Shown: positions 35,273-45,206 of the stretch, one piece after another
How the letters are laid out: every line of letters begins with the position of its first letter
Numbering within the stretch: position 1 is the first letter of the stretch
From: CAILUG01 sp038125665
GTDB lineage: Bacteria > Pseudomonadota > Gammaproteobacteria > Pseudomonadales > Pseudohongiellaceae
Direction of reading: 5' to 3'
DNA length: 64,000 bases
NCBI GenBank assembly: GCA_038125665.1
Contig: JAYPEI010000004.1
Span: 62,001-126,000, forward strand
The notes under the pieces: generated by a model
What the model was told of the DNA's origin: nothing
The model's database searches: none
What the model saw: the letters and a program-made list of their open reading frames with translations, nothing else
Translations under genes and position numbers: made by a program

Positions 35273-36360
35273 ATCCATCTATTTCACGTAAACTGGAACG
35301 TCTTGGCGAACGTTACGAGGAGCTCGAAGCACTTCTAAGTGACGCCGAAACTATTGCCAATCAAGATAAATTTCGTGCTTTTTCAAAGGAATATGCGGAA
35401 CTTGAAGAAGTAGTCAAGTGCAATCGCCAGTTACAACAGGTTGTGCAAAACATGAAAGATGCTGAAGTCATGCTAAAAGACTCTGATGTAGATGTTAGAG
35501 TTATGGCTGCCGAAGAAATTGATGAGTCCAAAGGAAAAATTGAAGCTCTAGAGATTGAGTTACAGAAATTTTTACTGCCTAAAGACCATCGAGATGACAA
35601 TAATATATTCCTAGAAATTCGCGCAGGAACTGGTGGCGATGAAGCCGCAATCTTTTCTGGAGATCTTCTTAAAATGTATTCACGTTATGCAGAGCGCCGA
35701 GGCTGGAGAGTGGAAATTCTAAGTGAGCGCCATGGTGAACACGGTGGTTACAAGGAAGTTATAGTCCGTGTTGAAGGCAAAGAAGTCTTTGGACGTTTAA
35801 AGTTCGAATCTGGTGCACATCGCGTTCAGCGTGTTCCCGAAACCGAAACGCAAGGTCGAGTACATACCTCTGCTTGTACCGTGGCCATTATGCCTGAATC
35901 TCCAGCAGAAGAAGCGATTAGTATCAATAAGGCGGATCTGCGTATCGATACTTTTCGCGCCAGTGGGGCGGGGGGACAGCACGTCAATAAAACAGACTCA
36001 GCAATTCGCATAACTCATATTCCTACGGGTATTGTTGTGGAATGTCAGGACGAGCGTTCCCAGCATAAGAATCGTGCGCGGGCAATGTCTTTGTTACAAG
36101 CCAGATTGGAATCTGCGGCCGAAGAAGAACGCAGTGCTAAGGAATCTAGTGCAAGAAGACTTCAGGTGGGAAGTGGCGATAGATCAGAAAAAATCCGTAC
36201 ATATAACTATCCTGATGGGCGTATCACAGACCATCGAGTGAAGCTTACTTTATATCGGCTTGCTGAAATTATGAGTGGTGACATGGATTCTCTGCTTGAA
36301 CCTTTGTTGACCGAGTACCAAGCCGATCAGTTGGCAGAAATGGCTGCGCAGGATCAATAA
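35269..36360 (+). CDS. prfA: Peptide chain release factor 1
   Basis: The 363-residue factor has the GGQ motif in GAGGQHVNKTDSAIR, the methylation target of PrmC. The stop-codon-reading motif is PET within RVPETETQGRVHTS, which keeps the PxT of RF1 (UAA/UAG) but has Glu where Ala is common. It overlaps hemA by 4 bp and precedes prmC by 6 bp. Confidence 0.97.
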   Translation: MNPSISRKLERLGERYEELEALLSDAETIANQDKFRAFSKEYAELEEVVKCNRQLQQVVQNMKDAEVMLKDSDVDVRVMAAEEIDESKGKIEALEIELQKFLLPKDHRDDNNIFLEIRAGTGGDEAAIFSGDLLKMYSRYAERRGWRVEILSERHGEHGGYKEVIVRVEGKEVFGRLKFESGAHRVQRVPETETQGRVHTSACTVAIMPESPAEEAISINKADLRIDTFRASGAGGQHVNKTDSAIRITHIPTGIVVECQDERSQHKNRARAMSLLQARLESAAEEERSAKESSARRLQVGSGDRSEKIRTYNYPDGRITDHRVKLTLYRLAEIMSGDMDSLLEPLLTEYQADQLAEMAAQDQ

Positions 36361-36366
36361 AGCATC

Positions 36367-37233
36367 GTGGTTTCTGCAACTATTCAAGAATCACTTTCTA
36401 CAGCCACCGAGTTACTTGTAGCTAATGTTGATAGGTATAACGCTAAACTAGAAGCAGAGTTACTGTTAGCGTTTACACTGGGTGAAAGTCGTACATTTTT
36501 ATTCACTTGGCCTGAGTTTTTACTTACGTCAGATCAAGTAGAGCGGTTCAAGAGGTTAATAAGTGCACGCTGTAACGGTGAACCTGTAGCTTATCTACTG
36601 GGTCACCGTGAGTTTTGGAGTCTTTCTTTATCTGTTATGCCAGGAGTGCTCATTCCTCGCCCTGAAACAGAGCATCTTGTCGATAAAGTTCTTGAAATAC
36701 TTCCCGTTTCCTCGCAAGAAATAGTAGATTTAGGCACCGGCTCAGGTGCTATTGCGTTGGCACTTGCCAAAGAGCGTTCTCAATGGAAACTCTTGGCCAC
36801 AGATTCTAGCGAGCTTGCCCTAGAGTGTGCAAAAAGGAATGCGAAAAAACTAGGTTTAACTAATGTGAAGTTTGCTCTGGGAAATTGGTATTCTGCTTTG
36901 CCAGCAGGGGCGTATTACGATTTGATAGTCAGCAATCCGCCCTATATAGATCCAGAGGATGACTGTTTGAACCTTGGTGACTTAAGGTTCGAGCCGCGCT
37001 CAGCTCTTGTTGCCGCTGATAAAGGCGAAGCCGATCTTGAAGAAATTATTACAAAGGCTCCTAACTGGTTATTACCTCAAGGGTGGCTAGCGTTGGAGCA
37101 TGGTAATACTCAAAGTAGAGTTGTAACAGAAATGCTTATGAAAGCAGGCTTTCAAAATATACAGACTATAAAGGATTATGCAGGCCACGATCGATGTACG
37201 CTAGCTAAGAACACTGGATCGAAGTCACCATGA
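36367..37233 (+). CDS. prmC: Release-factor glutamine methyltransferase
   Basis: The 288-residue SAM methyltransferase has PRPETEHLVD, the SAM motif DLGTGSGAIALALA and the glutamine-binding NPPYI. It methylates the GGQ glutamine of RF1 and RF2. The start is GTG 36367, 6 bp after prfA. Its end overlaps the next gene (ATGA), making a four-gene hemA-prfA-prmC-moeB operon. Confidence 0.95.
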   Translation: MVSATIQESLSTATELLVANVDRYNAKLEAELLLAFTLGESRTFLFTWPEFLLTSDQVERFKRLISARCNGEPVAYLLGHREFWSLSLSVMPGVLIPRPETEHLVDKVLEILPVSSQEIVDLGTGSGAIALALAKERSQWKLLATDSSELALECAKRNAKKLGLTNVKFALGNWYSALPAGAYYDLIVSNPPYIDPEDDCLNLGDLRFEPRSALVAADKGEADLEEIITKAPNWLLPQGWLALEHGNTQSRVVTEMLMKAGFQNIQTIKDYAGHDRCTLAKNTGSKSP

Positions 37234-37970
37234 ACGATGAAGAATTATTAAGATACTCCCGACAATTGATGTTACAGGATTTCGATTTCGCAGGCCAAGA
37301 AGCTCTATTAAAAGCCCGAGTGTTAATTTTGGGTCTTGGTGGGCTGGGGTCACCTGTGGCATTGTATCTGGCGTCGGCGGGTGTTGGGGAATTAGTTTTA
37401 GTGGACGACGATGCTGTGGAATTGACAAATCTGCAACGTCAAATTGCTCACGACATGGATTCTATAGGAATGAATAAGGCTGTTTCGGCAGCGAAACGAA
37501 TTTCTGAGATGAATCCAAGCATAAGGATAGAAGTGATCCAAGAAAGAGCTTGTGCACAAAGAATTGAACAGCTGGCACAGAACTGCTCACTGATTTTAGA
37601 CTGCACGGATAGCTTTGAGGCTCGTTTTAGCGCCAATGTAGCAGCTTGGAAAGTAGGTATTCCCTTAGTAAGTGGAGCTGTTATTCGTATGGAGGGACAA
37701 CTGTTGATAAGTGATCCCAGAGATCTAAATAGTCCTTGTGTTAGATGTTTATATCCCAGTGAAAAATTTAATGATGAAACCTGTGCCCAGAACGGTGTCA
37801 TGGCTCCCATGGTTGGTTGGGTTGGATGCTTGCAAGCTATAGAGGCAATTAAATTAATTGCAGATTACGGGGAGGCGGCGGTAGGTTCGCTGATTCATGT
37901 GGATGGACTTACCATGCAGCAACGCCGAATGCAGTTACCTAAAAAAAGAGACTGTCCCATTTGTTCATGA
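37230..37970 (+). CDS. moeB: HesA/MoeB/ThiF-family adenylyltransferase
   Basis: The 246-residue E1-like enzyme has the ATP loop LGLGGLGSPVALYLA, the VDLTNLQRQ-type segment (DAVELTNLQRQIAHD) and two zinc-binding cysteine pairs (CVRC and CPIC). There is no rhodanese domain. MoeB adenylates the C-terminus of MoaD in molybdopterin synthesis; the same fold serves ThiS in thiamine synthesis. In gammaproteobacteria a moeB-like gene follows prmC, which favours MoeB. No moaD or thiS is in the window, so the partner is open. Confidence 0.85.
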   Translation: MNDEELLRYSRQLMLQDFDFAGQEALLKARVLILGLGGLGSPVALYLASAGVGELVLVDDDAVELTNLQRQIAHDMDSIGMNKAVSAAKRISEMNPSIRIEVIQERACAQRIEQLAQNCSLILDCTDSFEARFSANVAAWKVGIPLVSGAVIRMEGQLLISDPRDLNSPCVRCLYPSEKFNDETCAQNGVMAPMVGWVGCLQAIEAIKLIADYGEAAVGSLIHVDGLTMQQRRMQLPKKRDCPICS

Positions 37971-38096
37971 GTTGGGTGCTCCACTTAGTGCTTATCGGGA
38001 TAGATTTAATGTGAGGTTAATTGACCTTCTGCCTCGGTACTGATTGAATAGCGCCGCAGTAAAGTGATGATCCTGCATGAACTATAGGAATTTGAG

Positions 38097-38672
38097 ATGA
38101 AAAAACCTCTACTAACGCTCCTTGCCTTAAGTGTTACATACACAGGTGTCTTGCATGCAGAAACGGCCAATTATATTTCAACTAAGCAATATGGGTCAGT
38201 TTTTTTTCGGGTTATGCAGCAGCAATATTTGTATCTAGTTGGGCGTTTTGATGATTATTCAGCCCAACTCGAGTTGGATCCTAATAATTTGAGTGCAACC
38301 AAATTAACAGCTAAGGTAGAGATGGGTTCCTTGAATCTTGCTGATAGTGATGTATCAGAGACGCTTATCTCTTCCAGTGCTTGGTTCAATTCATCCTTGT
38401 TTCCAATAGCTACATTCACAAGTGACAGTGCCAAAGTGCTAAGTGAAAATAAAGTGATACTCGAAGGTGAGTTGAACTTTCTCGGAATAAGCAAGCTCTG
38501 GCAGTTAGAAGTTGAATTTTTGGGTGGAAGTGATGGTAACCTGGAGGGTTCCTCTATTGGTATGCATGCCACGGGCATGATCAACCGCCTAGATTTTGGT
38601 ATGGACCAATATCGTAATGTAGCGGCAGATGAAGTGGGTATTGAAGTCAACGTTAAATTTAACAGGAATTAG
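38097..38672 (+). CDS. YceI-family periplasmic lipid-binding-like protein
   Basis: The 191-residue protein has a signal peptide (cut near HAETA) and the YceI lipocalin-like barrel: FRVMQQQYLYLVGRF, SATKLTAKVEMGSLN, LISSSAWFNSSLFPIATFTS and a C-terminal RLDFGMDQYRN. YceI proteins bind long-chain isoprenoids or lipids in the periplasm. It lies 126 bp after moeB and just before a small lipoprotein, probably co-transcribed with it. Confidence 0.88.
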   Translation: MKKPLLTLLALSVTYTGVLHAETANYISTKQYGSVFFRVMQQQYLYLVGRFDDYSAQLELDPNNLSATKLTAKVEMGSLNLADSDVSETLISSSAWFNSSLFPIATFTSDSAKVLSENKVILEGELNFLGISKLWQLEVEFLGGSDGNLEGSSIGMHATGMINRLDFGMDQYRNVAADEVGIEVNVKFNRN

Positions 38673-38682
38673 GGATCAATCC

Positions 38683-39027
38683 ATGGGTAGTAAGATTACT
38701 ATGAATAGGAAAAACGGGTTTTTCGCATCATTGACAGTATTTTTTCTCTCCGGATGCACGAGTTTTGTGAAACTCACGCCAGAGGGTGAAGATGTGCGCA
38801 TTGGAGTAGCTGATACGGTGATAAGCTGTCAAATGACAGGTACCACTACAGTGGAAATTTTGGCAAAAGTGATTGTGAATCGTAGCCCTGAAAAAGTAGC
38901 ATTGGAATTGCGTAGTTTAGCTAGGAATAGAGCGGCAGATCGTGGTGATACAATCGTTGAGGCAGGAGCAATCAAGCGTTCAAACGGTGACGCTTCGCAG
39001 ACCTTCAATATTTATCGCTGCAATTGA
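38683..39027 (+). CDS. DUF4156 lipoprotein
   Basis: The 114-residue protein has a lipobox LSGC (C25) and matches the small DUF4156 lipoproteins. Their core has a CQMTGTTT segment, then RNRAADRGDTIVEAG and a C-terminal YRC with conserved cysteines. The function is unknown. ATG 38683 is used, with AGGGA upstream; an ATG at 38701 is possible. It starts 10 bp after the yceI-like gene. Confidence 0.8.
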   Translation: MGSKITMNRKNGFFASLTVFFLSGCTSFVKLTPEGEDVRIGVADTVISCQMTGTTTVEILAKVIVNRSPEKVALELRSLARNRAADRGDTIVEAGAIKRSNGDASQTFNIYRCN

Positions 39028-39034
39028 GTAAATA

Positions 39035-40315
39035 ATGACTGAAAAATTAACCACCACACAAGTTGGATTTCGTACATTTGCATTGCCTGAACCATTACTG
39101 CGCGCAATAGACGAACTTGGTTTTGAATATTGCACTCCCATTCAAGCAAAAAGTCTGGCTATTACTTTGCAAGGCCATGACGTGACTGGTAAAGCTCAAA
39201 CAGGCACTGGTAAAACTGCTGCCTTCCTCACAACTATAGTTACTGACCTACTCAAACCTGATATTAAAGTTGAAGAGAATCGGTATTTAGGTGAGCCAAA
39301 AGCGCTTATCATTGCACCGACTAGAGAGTTAGTCCTGCAAATTGCCAAGGATGCTGAAGCACTGACTAAATATACTGATTTAAGTATTGTGACTCTGGTA
39401 GGTGGAGTAGACTACGAAAAGCAACGACGTGATTTAGACAAAAACCCAGTAGACATTGTGGTGGCAACCCCTGGTCGATTGCTAGACTTTGTCTCGCAGA
39501 AAGAACTTACTCTGAGCCAAATTGAACTGTTGGTCATCGATGAAGCTGATCGTATGCTCGATATGGGGTTTATTCCTCAAGTTCGTCAGATCATCTCACA
39601 AACACCACATAAAGAGAGACGCCAAACTTTGCTATACAGTGCTACTTTTACTGATGAGATTATTACTCTTGCAGATCGGTGGGCCTACAATCCTGTTCGT
39701 ATAGAAGTTTCATCGGAACGACTTACGACGGACAATGTAAAACAGCTGGTGTACTTGGTTACCACCGAGCAGAAATACAGTCTGCTTTACAATCTCATTC
39801 AAAGCGATGAGGGGGAGCGTGTTATAGTGTTTACCAATCGTAGAGATCAAGCCCGTAAGTTGGCAGATAATTTGCATCGCAATGGTATAGCCGTTGGCTT
39901 GTTATCTGGTGAAATTTCTCAACCTAAAAGGGTTCGCACTTTGGAAGAGTTTCGTTCTTCAGTAATTCAAGTACTAGTTGCAACTGATGTGGCCGGACGA
40001 GGCTTACATATTGACGATATTACACATGTTGTGAATTTTACATTGCCAGAGGAAGCTGATGACTACGTGCATCGTATTGGTCGAACTGGTCGGGCAGGTT
40101 CCCTAGGTACCTCTATCAGCTTTGCGTGTGAGGATGATGCTTTTCTACTGCCAAACATTGAGGAGAAAATCGGAATGAAACTGGCCTGTGAGTATCCCCC
40201 AGAGGAACTTCTCAACTTGCCACCTGATTTCGAACGTGCATCGAAATTCAATCAAGTTAAAAACACAGGTGGAGCTCGGCCTCGTCGTGGAGGAAATCAT
40301 CGCAGTAAGCGTTGA
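39035..40315 (+). CDS. rhlB: ATP-dependent RNA helicase RhlB
   Basis: The 426-residue DEAD-box helicase has the Q-motif (GFEYCTPIQ), AQTGTGKTA, PTRELVLQ, DEADRMLDMGF, SAT and HRIGRTGRAG. A basic tail follows (GGARPRRGGNHRSKR). Length and motifs match RhlB, the helicase of the RNA degradosome in gammaproteobacteria. It begins 8 bp after the DUF4156 gene. Confidence 0.9.
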   Translation: MTEKLTTTQVGFRTFALPEPLLRAIDELGFEYCTPIQAKSLAITLQGHDVTGKAQTGTGKTAAFLTTIVTDLLKPDIKVEENRYLGEPKALIIAPTRELVLQIAKDAEALTKYTDLSIVTLVGGVDYEKQRRDLDKNPVDIVVATPGRLLDFVSQKELTLSQIELLVIDEADRMLDMGFIPQVRQIISQTPHKERRQTLLYSATFTDEIITLADRWAYNPVRIEVSSERLTTDNVKQLVYLVTTEQKYSLLYNLIQSDEGERVIVFTNRRDQARKLADNLHRNGIAVGLLSGEISQPKRVRTLEEFRSSVIQVLVATDVAGRGLHIDDITHVVNFTLPEEADDYVHRIGRTGRAGSLGTSISFACEDDAFLLPNIEEKIGMKLACEYPPEELLNLPPDFERASKFNQVKNTGGARPRRGGNHRSKR

Positions 40316-40529
40316 GTCATTTGCTCAGTCTATACCTGTTTGTAGTTGGCCCAAATTATCACGCTATTGCTAAGGTGGGGGAAATTTAAATAAACGACTC
40401 CAGTAAAAGTTCGATGAGAAACTAATAAGGCAACCACTACAAAAAAAAGTAAAGCAACCATGGCTCTCCCGTAAAAGTCGCCTCACAAATTCTACTCAAG
40501 AAGAATGTGATTCTTTTAAGTCAACAAAA

Positions 40530-41960
40530 TCAACCCAGTTTTTCTTTGAGGATAGCGTTGACTTGTGCAGGGTTAGCCTTGCCTTTACTCTCCTTCATTA
40601 CTTGACCTATAAAAAAGCCAAAAACTTTCTTTTCACCTGCTAGATATTGTGCAACTTGCGTTGGACTACTCTCTAGTACTTGTAAAATGATTGCTTCGAT
40701 TGCACCGGTATCTGTCATTTGCTTGAGACCTTTAGCTTCGATAATTCCATCGACATCAGTGTTACCCTCCTGCATCGCTTCAAAAACAGTTTTAGCAGTT
40801 TTGGACGACAGGGTGTTATCCAAGATTCTTTGAATAAGCAAGGTGAGGCTCTCTGTAGTCACTGGGCTTTCTGAGATAGAGATTTCCTGTTTGTTTAGGA
40901 CGGCCTGTAAATCTACCATTATCCAGTTAGCTGCTAATTTTGGATTACTGCAGCCTTGAGCGACTAGTTCGAAGAACTCTGCAGTATCTCTATCGGCAGA
41001 TAAGACATTCGAATCGTAGGTTGATAGTCCATACTGAGATTGAAAACGTGCCGATTTTGCTTCAGGTAGTTCTGGCAAAGTGTTGCGAATAGTCTGTACG
41101 TAGGCTTCGTCAATCATAATGGGTAGCAAATCAGGCTCGGGGAAATAGCGATAATCATTAGCTATTTCTTTACTACGCATAGAACGTGTTTCATTTTTAT
41201 TAGCATCATACAGACGTGTTTCTTGGGTAATTTTGCCCCCATCTTCGAGAATATCTATTTGGCGCTCTGCTTCTATATTGATAGCTTTTTCAACGAAGCG
41301 AAAAGAGTTGATATTCTTGATCTCAGTACGCGTACCAAATTCTACAGAACCAACTTTACGCACGGAAACGTTCGCATCACAGCGCATAGAACCTTGTGAC
41401 ATATTGCCATCGGAGATGCGTAAGTACAGAATTAGTGAATGTAATTTTTTGAGATAAGCCACTGCTTCTTTAGCGCTGCGCAATTCAGGTTCACTAACTA
41501 TTTCTAGTAATGGAGTCCCCGCACGGTTAAGGTCGATTCCTGTATGTGCTGGGAAAGCATCGTGAATAGACTTGCCAGCATCTTCTTCAAGGTGTGCACG
41601 TGTTACACCTATTGTTTTGGTGCTACCGTCTTCAAGTGTAATGGTTAGACTTCCTTTTCCTACAATAGGATAAGCCAGTTGTGAAGTCTGATAGCCTTTT
41701 GGAAGATCTGGATAGAAGTAGTTTTTTCTGTCAAAGACAGACTTCATACCAATCTCAGCATCAATGGCAAGACCAAAGGATACAGCCATACGAAGTGCTT
41801 CAACGTTCATTACAGGTAATGTGCCTGGCAGAGCAAGGTCAAAAATATTTGCGTGTGTATTCGGTTTAGCACCAAAGCTAGTTGAGGAGCCTGAAAAGAG
41901 TTTAGATTTAGTGGCGAGTTGAACGTGTACCTCTAGGCCAATAACTATTTCCCAGCTCAT
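40530..41960 (-). CDS. gatB: Aspartyl/glutamyl-tRNA amidotransferase subunit B
   Basis: The 476-residue protein begins WEIVIGLEVHVQLATKSKLFSGSS and carries the GatB phosphorylation domain and the C-terminal YqeY-like tRNA-binding domain (FIGQVMKESKGKANPAQVNAIL). With GatA and GatC it converts Glu-tRNA-Gln or Asp-tRNA-Asn to the amide form. It overlaps gatA by 4 bp (ATGA). Confidence 0.97.
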   Translation of the reverse strand: MSWEIVIGLEVHVQLATKSKLFSGSSTSFGAKPNTHANIFDLALPGTLPVMNVEALRMAVSFGLAIDAEIGMKSVFDRKNYFYPDLPKGYQTSQLAYPIVGKGSLTITLEDGSTKTIGVTRAHLEEDAGKSIHDAFPAHTGIDLNRAGTPLLEIVSEPELRSAKEAVAYLKKLHSLILYLRISDGNMSQGSMRCDANVSVRKVGSVEFGTRTEIKNINSFRFVEKAINIEAERQIDILEDGGKITQETRLYDANKNETRSMRSKEIANDYRYFPEPDLLPIMIDEAYVQTIRNTLPELPEAKSARFQSQYGLSTYDSNVLSADRDTAEFFELVAQGCSNPKLAANWIMVDLQAVLNKQEISISESPVTTESLTLLIQRILDNTLSSKTAKTVFEAMQEGNTDVDGIIEAKGLKQMTDTGAIEAIILQVLESSPTQVAQYLAGEKKVFGFFIGQVMKESKGKANPAQVNAILKEKLG

Positions 41961-43438
41961 GACATAGCTCCCTTTTCAGTGCAAACAGTTTGCGCAAAAG
42001 TTGACTGATATTTATGCCAGTCGGTGATTTGCTGATAAAGATGCGCCACATTTAGTAGCAAGGCTTCACTGAAGTCTGGCCCAATTAATTGCATGCCTAG
42101 GGGTAAACCAGCCAGCATTCCTGCTGGCACAGACATGCCAGGTAACCCGGCAAGATTCACAGCTATAGTAAATACGTCTTCCAGATACATCGTGACAGGA
42201 TCTTTTTTTGCCCCTAATTTGAATGCAGCGTGTGGAGAAGTAGGTCCGATAATCAAATCAACTTGCTCGAATGCGCGCTCGAAGTCCTGACGGATAAGGC
42301 GACGTACCTGCTGTGCTTTCACATAGTAGGCATCGTAATACCCCGCGGATAAAGCATAGGTTCCAATCATGATGCGACGCTTTACTTCAGCCCCAAAGCC
42401 TTCGGCACGACTTCGTTTATAAAGGTCCTCTAGATCTTGGGGGCTTTGACATCTGTGGCCATAGCGCACTCCGTCATAGCGGCTTAAATTAGCTGATGCT
42501 TCGGCAGGAGCCACTACATAATAAGCAGGAACTGATAAATGAGAAGTGGGCAAGCTAATTTCTATCAACTTGGCTCCTAACTTTTCTAGTTCAGATAAAG
42601 CACAGTGCACTACCTCAGCTACCGCAGGATTTAACTCTGAACTGAAGTGTTCTTTAGGGATACCAATCCTTAGGCCTTCAATGGAGTTAGCTAAACTTGA
42701 GCGATAATCCGGCACAGCGATATCCGCAGAAGTAGAGTCTTTGGGGTCAAAACCTGCCATAGCCTGTAACATCAAGGCAGAATCTTCCGCGTTACGAGTC
42801 ATGGTACCGGCCTGATCGAGGGAAGAGGCAAAAGCAATCATTCCCCAACGTGATACACGCCCATAAGTGGGTTTTAATCCACTGAGGTTACAAAATGCGG
42901 CAGGCTGACGTATGGAACCTCCAGTATCAGTGGCAGTTGCTCCAGGCGCGAGGCATGCCGCAACAACTGCAGCAGAACCTCCAGAAGAGCCCCCCGGTAC
43001 ACGCTCGAGATCCCAAGGATTATGTACCGGACCGTAATAGCTAGTTTCGTTGGAAGAACCCATTGCGAATTCATCCATATTAGTTTTACCCAACATTACG
43101 GCACCTGCTGCGGCTAGTTTTTCAACTACAGTGGCATCATAGGGAGCAATGAAATTATCTAACATACGCGAACCACAGGACGTCTTTAGACCCTGAGTAC
43201 AGAAGATATCCTTATGCGCTATCGGAATACCATCAAGTGCGCTCAGTTTTCCTGATGAGCGTCTTTCATCAGCAGCTCTTGCTTGTGCTAAAGCGGTTTC
43301 TGTTGTCACTGTTATAAAAGCGTTCAATCTAGGATTGTGAATTTCAATTGCTTTTAAATAGGCTTGGGTAAGTTCCACACTTGAACAGCTACGGTTGTCC
43401 AACATGGCTTCTAATTCTGCAATTCCTTGATTCAACAT
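41957..43438 (-). CDS. gatA: Aspartyl/glutamyl-tRNA amidotransferase subunit A
   Basis: The 493-residue amidase-signature enzyme has the catalytic triad K76 (IAHKDIF), S151 (GGSSGGS) and S175 (GGSIRQPA). GatA releases ammonia from glutamine and passes it to GatB. It lies 53 bp after gatC and overlaps gatB. Confidence 0.97.
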   Translation of the reverse strand: MLNQGIAELEAMLDNRSCSSVELTQAYLKAIEIHNPRLNAFITVTTETALAQARAADERRSSGKLSALDGIPIAHKDIFCTQGLKTSCGSRMLDNFIAPYDATVVEKLAAAGAVMLGKTNMDEFAMGSSNETSYYGPVHNPWDLERVPGGSSGGSAAVVAACLAPGATATDTGGSIRQPAAFCNLSGLKPTYGRVSRWGMIAFASSLDQAGTMTRNAEDSALMLQAMAGFDPKDSTSADIAVPDYRSSLANSIEGLRIGIPKEHFSSELNPAVAEVVHCALSELEKLGAKLIEISLPTSHLSVPAYYVVAPAEASANLSRYDGVRYGHRCQSPQDLEDLYKRSRAEGFGAEVKRRIMIGTYALSAGYYDAYYVKAQQVRRLIRQDFERAFEQVDLIIGPTSPHAAFKLGAKKDPVTMYLEDVFTIAVNLAGLPGMSVPAGMLAGLPLGMQLIGPDFSEALLLNVAHLYQQITDWHKYQSTFAQTVCTEKGAMS

Positions 43439-43491
43439 GAAAATTTCCTGGAAACTGTCTTGGTTAGTTACTGCTATCTGGTGGAAGACCT

Positions 43492-43773
43492 CTAGTCAAT
43501 AACTTTAGGTACTAGGAACATACCCTCTTCAGCCATTGGAGCTAGAGCTAGCAAGGTCTCACTTTGGTCGGTTTCGGTTACTAAGTCTTCACGTAGCCTT
43601 TGTGATGAACTGGTGGCATGGGCAAGGGGTTCGATACCAGTTGTATCGATACTTTGCAATTGGTCTATCAGGCTAAGAATATTGCCGATACTGGTTGTCG
43701 CTTCTTCGCGCTCATTCTCGGTCAACTGCAAGCGAGCCAGTTGAGCGATATTTTCGATAATACTTTTGTCCAT
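43492..43773 (-). CDS. gatC: Aspartyl/glutamyl-tRNA amidotransferase subunit C
   Basis: The 93-residue protein has the GatC pattern: IIENIAQLARLQLTENE, a middle helix (ILSLIDQLQSIDTTGIEPL) and a C-terminal FLVPKVID. It wraps around GatA and GatB as a structural clamp. GAGGATTG precedes the ATG. Confidence 0.93.
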   Translation of the reverse strand: MDKSIIENIAQLARLQLTENEREEATTSIGNILSLIDQLQSIDTTGIEPLAHATSSSQRLREDLVTETDQSETLLALAPMAEEGMFLVPKVID

Positions 43774-44147
43774 GTTGCAATCCTCTTGTGCTCTTCACCC
43801 AGCACATTGTTTTTGGTTTTTGTCCACATCTGTTGGTCAGGATTGTTAATCGCGTTGTTTATGCAGACTCTTCTTTGGAGCATCTTGCTAGATGAACTCT
43901 TCATGTGAACAATGTAATTAAACCAGACGCCGAAATTTAGGTCTATTTCATTGTCTACGTTAAAAGTCTATATCGAGGCAGACCTCAAGCTCATGTCCAG
44001 AAAATCATTGTTATGAATTTGACTTAATTAGCACTTGCTCTAGCATGACTGCATTGTTAAATTAGCCACCTATGTCACCATAGAGATTATACTAAAACTC
44101 TATAAGAAAAGCGCTGTTCTTACCCTCAACTTGGACAATAGATAAGA
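43774..44147. other. Divergent spacer between gatCAB and mreBCD
   Basis: 374 bp with promoters for both operons expected. A candidate mreB promoter is listed separately. No RNA gene or repeat is seen. Confidence 0.5.
44019..44046 (+). promoter_or_regulatory. Possible sigma-70 promoter of mreBCD
   Basis: TTGACT (44019-44024) and TAGCAT (44041-44046) are 16 bp apart, about 100 bp before mreB. The -35 is good and the -10 is weak. An alternative overlapping pair is TTGCTC with TAAATT. Confidence 0.3.
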
Positions 44148-45185
44148 ATGTTTAAATACCTACGAGGCATGTTTTCCAACGATCTGAGTATTGACTTGGG
44201 TACAGCTAACACTTTGATATATGTACGTCACAAAGGCATTGTGCTGAATGAACCTTCAGTAGTTTCTATCCGCATGCACAATGGGCAAAAAACAGTTACA
44301 GCCGTGGGTGCAGATGCCAAACGTATGTTAGGTAGGACCCCAGGTAATATCTCTGCCATACGCCCAATGAAAGACGGTGTGATTGCAGACTTCCAAGTCA
44401 CTGAGAAAATGCTGCAGCACTTTATTCATAAGGTTCATGAAAATAGCTTCATTCGACCTAGTCCTCGTGTGCTTGTCTGTGTACCATGCAAATCAACACA
44501 AGTTGAGCGCCGTGCTATACGCGAATCAGTAATGGGAGCCGGTGCTCGAGAAGTGCGTCTTATTGAAGAACCTATGGCAGCCGCGATTGGTGCAGGTTTG
44601 CCAGTTGAACACGCAAGTGGTTCGATGGTTGTGGATATTGGTGGTGGTACCACTGAAGTGGCTATTATCTCCCTAAACGGCATAGTATATTCAGAGTCTG
44701 TGCGCATAGGTGGAGATCGCATGGATGAAGCCATCATGACGCATGTACGGCGTAACTACGGCAGTCTTATTGGTGACGCCACAGCTGAACGTATCAAGAA
44801 AGAAATTGGTTGTGCTTACCGCAGTAAAGAAATGCGTGAGATAGATGTGCGTGGTCGTAATCTAGCAGAGGGTGTACCTCGCAGTTTTACTCTCAACAGC
44901 GATGAAGTTCTAGAAGCTTTGCAAGAACCTTTATCGGGTATTGTTCAAGGTGTTAAGAGTGCTCTAGAACAATCTCCTCCAGAACTATCGTCCGATATTG
45001 CTGAGACAGGATTAGTGCTGACTGGAGGTGGAGCGTTATTAAGAGACCTAGACAAACTACTTTCAGATGAAACTGGGTTGCCAGTGATCGTCGCAGATGA
45101 TCCACTCACTTGTGTTGCTCGTGGAGGGGGAAAAGCGATGGAGCTTATGGATATGCACGCACTGGATCTTCTTACCTCCGAATGA
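44148..45185 (+). CDS. mreB: Rod-shape-determining actin homologue MreB
   Basis: The 345-residue protein begins MFKYLRGMFSNDLSIDLGTANTLIY and shows the actin-fold nucleotide motifs VVDIGGGTTEVAI and LTGGGALLRDLD. MreB forms membrane-associated filaments that guide lateral wall synthesis. It heads the mreBCD operon, implying a rod-shaped cell. The stop is followed closely by mreC. Confidence 0.98.
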   Translation: MFKYLRGMFSNDLSIDLGTANTLIYVRHKGIVLNEPSVVSIRMHNGQKTVTAVGADAKRMLGRTPGNISAIRPMKDGVIADFQVTEKMLQHFIHKVHENSFIRPSPRVLVCVPCKSTQVERRAIRESVMGAGAREVRLIEEPMAAAIGAGLPVEHASGSMVVDIGGGTTEVAIISLNGIVYSESVRIGGDRMDEAIMTHVRRNYGSLIGDATAERIKKEIGCAYRSKEMREIDVRGRNLAEGVPRSFTLNSDEVLEALQEPLSGIVQGVKSALEQSPPELSSDIAETGLVLTGGGALLRDLDKLLSDETGLPVIVADDPLTCVARGGGKAMELMDMHALDLLTSE

Positions 45186-45206
45186 CGGCTGAGACCGGGG
45201 GCTACC

